Source of the DNA: Alligator mississippiensis
Lineage: Eukaryota; Chordata; Crocodylia; Alligatoridae
Direction: 5' to 3'
Length of the DNA: 64,000 nt
Assembly: GCF_030867095.1 (NCBI RefSeq)
Contig: NC_081835.1
Location: 39,663,892-39,727,891 of the forward strand
Shown in pieces: positions 45,352-52,614 of this stretch. The notes under the pieces are model-generated. The model had not been told where the DNA came from, did not search any database, and worked only from the letters and a program-made list of their open reading frames with translations. The translations under genes were made by a program, and so were the position numbers. The first letter of the stretch is position 1. Each line of letters starts with the position of its first letter.

Positions 45352-48180
45352 AGATTCATAGATTCATAGATGTTAGGGTCGGAAGGGACCTCAATAGATC
45401 ATCAAGTCCGACCCCCTGCATAAGCAGGAAAGAGTGCTGGGTCTAGATGACCCCAGCTAGATACTCGTCTAACCTCCTCTTGAAGACCCCCAGGGTAGGG
45501 GAGAGCACCACCTCCCTTGGGAGCCCGTTTCAGACCTTGGCCACTCGAACTGTGAAGAAGTTCTTCCTTATGTCCAGTCTAAATCTGCTCTCTACTAGCT
45601 TGTGGCCATTGTTTCTTGTAACCCCCGGGGGCGCCTTGGTGAATAAATCCTCACCAATTCCCTTCTGTGCCCCCGTGATGAACTTATAGGCAGCTACAAG
45701 GTCGCCTCTCAACCTTCTCTTGCGGAGGCTGAAAAGGTCCAGTTTCTCTAGTCTCTCCTCGTAGGGCTTGGTCTGCAGGCCCTTGACCATACGAGTTGCC
45801 CTCTGCTGTACCCTCTCCAGGTTATCCGCATCCTTCTTGAAGTGTGGCGCCCAGAATTGCACGCAGTACTCCAACTGCGGTCTGACCAACGCCCTATAGA
45901 GGGGAAGTATCACCTCCCTGGACCTATTTGTCATGCATCTGCTGATGCACGATAAAGTGCGATTGGCTTTTCTGATGGCTTTGTCACACTGCCGGCTCAT
46001 GTTCATCTTGGAGTCCACTAGGACTCCAAGATCCCTTTCCACCTCTGTGCCACCCAGCAGGTCATTCCCTAGGCTGTAGGTGTGCTGGACATTTTTCCTC
46101 CCTAGGTGTAGCACTTTGCATTTCTCCTTGTTGAACTGCATCCTGTTGTTTTCTGCCCACTTGTCCAACCTATCCAGGTCTGCCTGCAGCTGTTCCCTGC
46201 CCTCCGGCGTGTCCACTTCTCCCCATAGCTTTGTGTCATCTGCAAACTTGGACAGAGTACATTTCACTCCCATGTCCAAGTCGCTGATGAAGACATTAAA
46301 GAGTATCGGTCCAAGGACTGAGCCCTGTGGGACCCCACTGCCCACACCCTTCCAGGTCGAGACCGACCCATCTACCACGACTCTTTGGGTGCGACCCTCT
46401 AGCCAATTCGCCACCCACCGGACTGTGCAGTCATCCACATCACAGCCTCTTAACTTGTTCACCAGCATGGGGTGGGATACCATATCGAAGGCCTTCCTGA
46501 AGTCTAAGTATACGACATCCACCCCTCCTCCTGTGTCCAGGCGTTTCGTAACCTGGTCATAGAAAGAGACTAGGTTGGTCAGGCACGATCTGCCCGCCAC
46601 AAACCCATGCTGGTTTCCCCTCAGCATAATTTGCCCTGCCGGGCTCTCACAAATGTGAGCCTTGATAATTTTTTCAAATACTTTACCAAGGATGGAGGTG
46701 AGACTGACCGGCCTATAGTTGCCCGGGTCCTCCTTCCTCCCCTTTTTGAAAATGGGGACCACGTTAGCCCTTTTCCAGTCCTCTGGGACTTGGCCCGTGC
46801 GCCACGAGCATTCGAATATTCCCGCCAGTGGCTCTGCAATGATGTCGGCCAGTGCCTTCAGCACCCTCGGATGGAGCCCATCTGGGCCTGCCGACTTAAA
46901 GGCATCCAGTTCTTCCAAGTGACTCTGCACCACCTCAGGATCTACGTATGGAAGTCTGGTGCCTTGCTGCTGCCTCTCTACAACCCCAGTGAGAGACTTG
47001 TCGTGCCCCTCACTTAGGAACACTGAGGCAAAGAACTCGTTGAGGAGTTCAGCCTTGTCCCCCCTATCTGTCACCAATTGTTTCTGCCCATTTAGCAGCG
47101 GTCCTATTCCTCCCTGGGCCTTCCTTTTACTCCCAATATATCTAAAAAACAATTTCTTGTTGTCCTTTACTTGGGTTGCCATCCTCAGCTCCATGGCAGC
47201 TTTGGCCCGCCTAACTGCCTCCCTACAAGCACGAGCAGAGGAGGTATATTCATCTTTAGTGATCTCACCCTGTTTCCACTTTTTATGTGCTCCCCTTTTG
47301 GCCCTTAGGCTGCCCTGGATTTCTCTGGTCAGCCATGGAAGCCTCCTGGCCCCTTTCCCTCTTTTGCCTCGCTCGGGGATCGTCTTGCTTTGTGCCCGAA
47401 GGATCGTTTCCTTTAGGCACAGCCACCCTTCTTGGGCACCCATCCCATCAAAACTCCTACTCTGCAGTGCGTCCTTGACTAATCGCCTGAGTGCATTGAG
47501 ATCAGCTTTCCTAAAGTCTAGCACTTTCACCCTACTAGTTACCTTACCCACTCGCCGTCTTATGTTGAATTCTATTATAAGGTGATCACTGTCTCCCAGA
47601 TAGCTACCGATCTGGAGGTCCCCTATCATGTCATCTCCCGTTGCCAATACCAGATCCAGTATGGCATTCCCCCTAGTGGGACCATGCACCTCCTGTGTCA
47701 GGTGGAGGTCCTGTACACAAGTTAGAAACCTGCGTGAGCGATGGGACCTTGCTGTCTGCGTCTCCCAGCAGATGTCCGGGTAGTTTAGGTCCCCCATGAC
47801 TACCGCCTCTTTAGCTTTTATGGTCTCCGAGAGTTGCCTCAGGAGCCCCGCATCTATTTCTTCCCCTTGGTGTGGGGGTCTGCAACAGACCCCTACCACC
47901 AAATCCCTTTCTCCTTGCCCCCCATGTAGCCTAACCCACAATCCTTCTACTTCCTCAACCTCGGATTCTGTCTTGATGAGGGTTGATGTGTATTGCTCAC
48001 TGACATAAAGTGCAACTCCCCCCCCCTTTCTTCCCCGACCTGTCCTTTCTGTACAATCTATAGCCCTCAATATGTACCGCCCAGTCATGGGATGAATCCC
48101 ACCAGGTCTCTGTTAGCCCCACTAAGTCATAGGTGTTTAGTGCAAGCAGGAGCGCTAGTTCATCCTGCTTGTTCATGTAC
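45352..48180 (-). mobile_element. Young CR1 LINE in ALAS1 intron 1, nearly intact ORF2
   Basis: A 2.8-kb CR1 in the same orientation as ALAS1, ending at TTCATAGAT repeats (45352-45372). It starts inside the endonuclease domain near YMNKQDELALLL (about 48,180), so ORF1 and the first part of the endonuclease are missing. Its 3' part is about 98% identical by eye to 20572-21383, indicating recent activity of this subfamily. Confidence 0.96.
45530..48088 (-). CDS. CR1 ORF2 protein: endonuclease and reverse transcriptase (852 codons)
   Basis: The open frame covers the APE-type endonuclease from KGGGVALYVSEQYTS on (with GDLNYPDICW and the GDSDH active-site motif near residues 160-170), the linker, and the reverse transcriptase ([35 protein letters not shown], catalytic FADDTKLW). 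The true endonuclease reading upstream (LVGLTETWWDSSHDWAVHI) is in another frame. The two frames meet at a run of nine G near 48,019-48,027, where eight would keep them together. The ATG at 48088 is therefore not the native start. The frame ends VRVAKV and TGA, short of the VWNSLP segment kept in 16519-17287. Without the endonuclease start, autonomous retrotransposition is unlikely. Confidence 0.93.
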   Translation of the reverse strand: MTGRYILRAIDCTERTGRGRKGGGVALYVSEQYTSTLIKTESEVEEVEGLWVRLHGGQGERDLVVGVCCRPPHQGEEIDAGLLRQLSETIKAKEAVVMGDLNYPDICWETQTARSHRSRRFLTCVQDLHLTQEVHGPTRGNAILDLVLATGDDMIGDLQIGSYLGDSDHLIIEFNIRRRVGKVTSRVKVLDFRKADLNALRRLVKDALQSRSFDGMGAQEGWLCLKETILRAQSKTIPERGKRGKGARRLPWLTREIQGSLRAKRGAHKKWKQGEITKDEYTSSARACREAVRRAKAAMELRMATQVKDNKKLFFRYIGSKRKAQGGIGPLLNGQKQLVTDRGDKAELLNEFFASVFLSEGHDKSLTGVVERQQQGTRLPYVDPEVVQSHLEELDAFKSAGPDGLHPRVLKALADIIAEPLAGIFECSWRTGQVPEDWKRANVVPIFKKGRKEDPGNYRPVSLTSILGKVFEKIIKAHICESPAGQIMLRGNQHGFVAGRSCLTNLVSFYDQVTKRLDTGGGVDVVYLDFRKAFDMVSHPMLVNKLRGCDVDDCTVRWVANWLEGRTQRVVVDGSVSTWKGVGSGVPQGSVLGPILFNVFISDLDMGVKCTLSKFADDTKLWGEVDTPEGREQLQADLDRLDKWAENNRMQFNKEKCKVLHLGRKNVQHTYSLGNDLLGGTEVERDLGVLVDSKMNMSRQCDKAIRKANRTLSCISRCMTNRSREVILPLYRALVRPQLEYCVQFWAPHFKKDADNLERVQQRATRMVKGLQTKPYEERLEKLDLFSLRKRRLRGDLVAAYKFITGAQKGIGEDLFTKAPPGVTRNNGHKLVESRFRLDIRKNFFTVRVAKV

Positions 48181-48975
48181 CATTATGAAAACATGCAATT
48201 TATCAGTAAGCTTCCAAAACAAACAAATCACAGCACAAACAAAGAGACTGCATTTTAAAGTGTTTTGTTAACATTTAAAGGAATTCAAAAAGAGATTTTC
48301 ATGTTTCACAGAGTTTCTTGATCAAGGAAGGAGTGAGAACTTTGAGAACAAATCACATTGCAGAAACAACTACAACTTTTAGCCTTTTAAGCCCTTTAGT
48401 AATGAAACAACTGAAGCAGAAGTCTCAAGGACACAAACATCCAATGTGACTTGTCCTTCCCAAGAAAAGTGGCAAGAAGCAGTTTCAAACAGCGTACTCA
48501 CGGAATTGCTGGACTGAGTCAAATTTCACGAGTAAAAGTCAGGACGACTGCAAAAGAAGGCTTCTGTCCACTGCAACTTAGCTGTAAAATGCCAAAGTGA
48601 ACACTGGGTGTGTGGACTGACTTTCTTGCAGGTTTTTAGTCAGTACAAAGGGGTTGGGGAAGAGAGAGGAAATCAAAGCAAAACACGACTGTAAAATGCT
48701 AAGAGCTGGAAGAAGGCTGCAGCAGTAACACCTCCCACCTCTACTTCCTTGTGATCCTAGGAACAAAGGTCCAGAATGGCTTCACCAGTTGAAGTTCTCC
48801 TATTACGTTTCTGCCGTTCTTTTGCAACCAAAAAGAGGTTGGGAAACATGACCAGGAAACAATCCAGTATTGGGCAAGAGGCCTGGCCTTGACGGTTTAA
48901 CAGACGTCTCCCTACGTCAGGCTGCGTTGGCACCAGACCAAGGGGAGGAAGACAATACCAGGATGCCCGGCAGCT
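48181..48975. other. ALAS1 intron 1, no element recognised
   Basis: Ordinary intron sequence between the young CR1 and the CpG island. An additional untranslated ALAS1 exon here cannot be excluded. Confidence 0.4.
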
Positions 48976-49248
48976 ACGACCAAGACCCCCTCATTGCATG
49001 CACTCGTTCTGCGCCTGCCCCCGGGGCACAGCGCTGCCTGAGCACGGGCCACGGCTGGACACCGGCCGGGCGGCCACATCCTGCTCCCGCGCCGACTCCC
49101 CACTGCCCGCCCCCCCCGCCCGCCCCAGGGGCTTGCCCCGGGCCCCTCCCGCAGCTCCATCGCCCCTCAGCCAAGGGACGGGGACGGGCGCAGGGAACGA
49201 CCGCCCCGCGCTCAGCGAGAAAAGCAAAGCAGCTCGCAGGCTCCTTAC

Positions 49249-49325
49249 CCCGACCCGTCCAGCACAGCGGCAGCCCCAGGCCACGGTCCTCACACGACCC
49301 GCAGAGCCACACAGACACCGAACTG
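49249..49325 (-). other. ALAS1: Probable untranslated ALAS1 exon 1
   Basis: A donor GTAAGG (49248-49243) follows GGACGGGTCGGG on the minus strand, about 80-100 bases downstream of the NRF-1-type sites. Known ALAS1 genes have a non-coding first exon spliced to the ATG exon. The 5' limit is a guess. The RNA start was not determined. Confidence 0.6.
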
Positions 49326-49344
49326 CTTCTCAGCTCCAGCTGGC

Positions 49345-49354
49345 GCGCATGCGC
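49345..49354. promoter_or_regulatory. NRF-1 binding site, perfect palindrome GCGCATGCGC
   Basis: An exact match to the core of the NRF-1 consensus just upstream of the presumed ALAS1 start. Mammalian ALAS1 promoters are known to use NRF-1 sites, linking haem synthesis to mitochondrial biogenesis. Confidence 0.8.
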
Positions 49355-49377
49355 GCTAGTCCGCCACCTCCCCTTGG

Positions 49378-49387
49378 GCGCATGCGT
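49378..49387. promoter_or_regulatory. Second NRF-1-type site GCGCATGCGT
   Basis: One mismatch from the palindrome, 33 bases further upstream, overlapping a CRE/ATF-like GCGTCATG. Tandem NRF-1 sites are described for rat ALAS1. Confidence 0.65.
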
Positions 49388-49637
49388 CATGAGGCGCCTT
49401 GGGGAGGAAGACGCGGGTGGTGGTGCGGCCAGGAGCGGCAGAGCAGGCCGACTGTCAGAAGGCAGGTGATGTCGGGGAAGTAGCTCGCAACAGACCAACC
49501 TCTGAAGTGGGAGGCTGAAAACACGAAGTCACCGAATTTGAGATTAGGAGGAAATGTTTCTTTCAGGTCACCTTGGCCTAGAGAAAGATGTCAGTTTGCC
49601 TTCATCTGTAGCATGGGGCATGGCACTTTGTCCAGGG

Positions 49638-50284
49638 CAGTGGTTGTCAACTGGGGGTACACATACCCCCTAGGGGTACTTAAAAGGGTAGTAGGGAAGG
49701 TAGAACTCCGTGTGCATGCGCATCCTCATCCTCAGCGCAGCGCGCTGGTGTGGAGCGCAGCCGGGTCTGGCTGGCAAGTTTGTTGTGGGGGGAGGGAGTG
49801 CCCCTCCCCCTGCTAGAGCTGGTAGGGGAGGCTGGGTGAACCCCATCCAGGCTGGGGGGCACATGCCCGCCTCTTCTCCCTGTTCCCCACCCTGACTACA
49901 CACTTGTGTCACTGACCTGCAGGGAGCTGCTGCAGGCCATGGCATCATGAGGAAGGGTGGTTGTGGGGGTGCTAAGATGAATTTTGGGGGGCTGTAGCCC
50001 CCAAGGCCCACAGAGCGCTGCCGCCTACAAAGGCGCAGTGCGGCACTCCTGGCCTGGCCCAACTGCCCCCTCCCCCCACCAGGTAGGGCACAGCTCTCCG
50101 AGCCCAGCTTGGCCCCCTCGCCACTACCTGGTCTGCCCCCCTCCCCCAGGTGTAGCACAGCTCTCCTGGCCCGACCCCAGCCCTGTCCCCCACTCCTCTC
50201 AGCCTCACTGGTGGAGGAGCCCTGCTTCCAACTCCCAGGGAAGCAAATCTGAAAGCCGCAGTTTTAAACTTGGTGCCACAGATG
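49638..50284 (+). mobile_element. hAT fragment, left half, joined to the ALAS1 exon copy
   Basis: Starts CAGTGGTTGTCAACTGGGGG and continues like 35396 onward (ACATACCCCCTAGGGGTACT, TAAAAGGGTAGTAGGG), but stops without its right end where ALAS1 intron 7 sequence begins. Confidence 0.8.
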
Positions 50285-50722
50285 GGCTTGCGATTCTAAG
50301 GTTTTTTTGAGGTGGGCTTTGTTGTTTTAGGCGCAGTCTGTCCTTTGGAAGAACTGTGTGATGTGGCTCATGAACATGGTGCAATCACCTTCGTAGATGA
50401 AGTGCATGCTGTTGGGCTGTATGGTGCTCAAGGTGGAGGCATAGGAGATCGGGATGGAGTTATGCATAAAATGGACATAATATCTGGAAGACTTGGTATG
50501 TGTGAGTTGCCTCCTAGTTAGAAAAATGCATGCAATTATGTTCTTGTTCAATAAAATAAATAAAATTTTAAAAAAGCTTTCACTTCAACAAAATTAAGTT
50601 GATTTAAAGCTAGTCAGAGCAAATGGATGAATTCCTGGGAACATCTCAACAAAAGATGAGACCTTAACATGATATGATGTGACTGAACATCTGACTAAAA
50701 AGGGCATTTGATTAGCTTATGC
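50285..50722 (+). pseudogene. Inverted genomic copy of ALAS1 exon 8 with intron flanks
   Basis: About 46 bases of intron 7, the full 165-base exon (50331-50495) and about 225 bases of intron 8 match the minus strand of ALAS1 at 37085-36654. The exon differs at four of 165 positions (97.6% identity). Two changes are synonymous and two are amino-acid changes (Arg to Gln, Thr to Arg); two are CpG-type transitions. The acceptor (GTTTTAG) and donor (GTATGT) remain and the frame is open. Introns are present, so it is not a retrocopy. It lies beyond the ALAS1 promoter on the opposite strand and, alone, cannot encode an enzyme. Confidence 0.93.
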
Positions 50723-51516
50723 CAAGGGTTTTCAACCTTTTTTAAAGAAGTGTACCCTTTCTATCCCAAAGCTTCACCTCATGTACCCCTTTATATTTTT
50801 TTCTTGTTTTTAAGGGGGGGGGGCACATTGAGGCCCCATGAGGAGGGAGTGGGGCAGGGCAGCTGCGAGGGGGGCTACAGCCACCCCAAAGTTTGCCTTG
50901 GGGTCTCCCCAAGCCCCCCTCCTAGTGCTGCCACCTGTCCTGAATGCAGTCCGGCCCTGCTCAGCCTCCATCGGGAACAGCCCAGTGCAGCCCCAGCCTA
51001 CCGCACCCCACACACAGGTCCAGGGGCACACGTCCCCCCCATGACCTCCCAGGGTGTGCATAGCAGCAGGAGCTGCCGCCCCCCAACCTTCCTCCCCCCC
51101 ATGGTGCTCAGTCCCACACCCACTGTGGCTGGGCAGCCCCTGCCCCACACCCTCCCTCCACAACAAATTTACCAGCTGAATTTGGCTGCTCTCCATGTGG
51201 CCGGGCTGCACTCCTGGCTGCCGGCATGCTGTGCTGTGGCTGCATGCATGTACATGGAGTTCTACATACCTCTTACGATCCTTTTAAGTACCTCTAGGGC
51301 AGGGGCAGGCAATTATTTCGGGCCGCTTACTGTGTTTTGGCAAGCCATTAAGGGCCACAAGACAGGCAGCCAGGGGCAGATTAATATTAATTTTCAAAAT
51401 TTTTTAGGGGCCCCACAGGCCAGACAGAATGTCCTGGTGGGCCACATCCAGCCTGCGGGCCGTATTTTGCCCACCCTTGCCCTAGGGGCACACCTACCCC
51501 TGGTTGACAACCACTG
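50723..51516 (-). mobile_element. hAT element attached to the exon 8 copy
   Basis: Begins CAAGGGTTTTCAACC, exactly where the hAT of ALAS1 intron 8 begins relative to the exon, and ends GGTTGACAACCACTG. It is the counterpart of 35396-36653 in inverse. Beyond 51516 the match to ALAS1 intron 8 stops, so the duplication ends at or inside this element. A second hAT is nested at 51300-51479. Confidence 0.85.
51300..51479. mobile_element. Nested hAT MITE, 180 bp
   Basis: Ends CAGGGGCAGGCAATTATTT and TATTTTGCCCACCCTTG, with flanks CTCTAGGG (51292-51299) and CCCTAGGG (51480-51487), a 7-of-8 target duplication. It is absent from the matching place in 35396-36653, so it inserted after the two copies separated. 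Confidence 0.85.
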
Positions 51517-51949
51517 CCCTATTGAATACAGTCTCTGGCATCCACTATTTATTGGGTTAGAGATGCCAGAGGCATGGGTGACTGGTGCCTCCTGAGGGGG
51601 GGGAGGGGCACTTGCCCCTCCAGCGGCCAGTCAGCAACCATGGGGGGGGGGTCACATGCAGCCAATCGCACCGACTGAGGAGGGTCCCCCCACGGCTGAT
51701 TGTGCCAACCCGGAAGCACCAGCAGTGTGCCCAGAAGTGCTAGCAGCACTTCTCCAGGCGCCCCCACTCCCTAGCCGGCGTTCTTAGTTGGGGCATCAGC
51801 ACTCCCACCTGTCCCCCTGCCCATTGCCTAGCTGGGGAATGCTGGCTGTCAGGGGGTGCACCAGTGCTCTCAGGGGGTGCACCCCCTACACATCCACTGG
51901 CCAGAGGAAACCTCGCCAGCCATTCTGTTCAATAGCCATTGATAGTTCT
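51517..51949. other. GC-rich stretch, unassigned
   Basis: Contains a direct repeat of CTCAGGGGGTGCACC-type words at about 51,850-51,890. Probably repeat-derived. No gene. Confidence 0.3.
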
Positions 51950-52265
51950 ATTTTTCATGAATTTGTCCCTTTTTGAAACTGGCTATGCTATATGCCTCCA
52001 CCATCTCCTATAGCAATATATTCCACAAGTTAACTACACATTGCAAAAAATTTATTTTTTCTTGTTAGTTTTAATCCTTTCATCTCCTAATTTCAGCAGG
52101 TGCCCCCCAGGTCCCATATTTTGGAACTTGGTGAATAACAGTTCCCTGTTCACATGGTCCACACCTTTCAAGATATTATAGACTATCATATCCTCCCTCA
52201 GCCTTCTCTTTTCCAAACCAAAGTGTCCTAGTCTTTTCAATCTCTCCTGGTATGTCAGCTGCTTC
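51950..52265 (-). mobile_element. Old CR1 LINE 3' fragment
   Basis: Minus-strand translation gives LGHFGLEKRRLREDM, then VYNILKGVDHVN, the CR1 C-terminal signature, with a diverged 3' region. About 315 bp. Confidence 0.7.
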
Positions 52266-52610
52266 AGTCACTCCTCACAAAGAGAATGACCTTTATTTGG
52301 GATTAATTTCAGGAGACACACAGCATATGGTGTTAGCAATAGGATCTTTTGTGTTTCTCACTAAAGTTGCATGTAAGCTGATTTTAAGATTGACACTTTG
52401 AAACAAGCCTTGCATCATTCAAAATAGGTGAGGAGCAAGAAAGGTCAGAGGAGGGCATAATGAGGGGAAAATCAACCTTCACGAAAATAAATGACTGACA
52501 GATGCAATATTAATCTATTCTGAGAATGCATTTAACTGTTAAATCTTTAGAATAATCTGTCTTTTCACCATCATTTTTGGAAGTTTACTTGATTTATTTA
52601 AAAAAACTTT
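52266..52610. other. No gene recognised
   Basis: AT-rich spacer between two CR1 pieces. Confidence 0.4.
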
Positions 52611-52614
52611 ACAG

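Larger units (their letters stand above)
48976..49460 (-). promoter_or_regulatory. CpG island promoter of ALAS1
   Basis: A dense CpG stretch, very unlike the CpG-poor surroundings, covering the first exon and upstream region. It has several GC-box-like GGGCGG/CCGCCC words and two NRF-1-type sites, but no clear TATA box just upstream of the presumed start. Long ORFs in this island on both strands are a composition effect. Confidence 0.85.

Noticed and set aside
44937-49330. Erythroid ALAS2 with an iron-responsive element
   Set aside because: The N terminus matches ALAS1 with three CP motifs, and no CAGTGC-loop hairpin was seen next to the presumed 5' UTR.
48870-49498. Long ORFs on both strands (up to 199 codons) in the CpG island
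   Set aside because: High GC lowers stop-codon frequency. The products are Pro/Arg/Ala-rich without domains, and the region is explained by the ALAS1 promoter and first exon.
50312-50521. Functional second ALAS gene on the plus strand
   Set aside because: Only one exon and its flanks are present. The PLP-lysine exon and all others are missing.
49638-51516. Whole unit as a composite hAT transposon carrying ALAS1 exon 8
   Set aside because: Flanks GTCCAGGG and CCCTATTG are not a target duplication, and one hAT lacks its inner end. Kept only as a capture-like arrangement.
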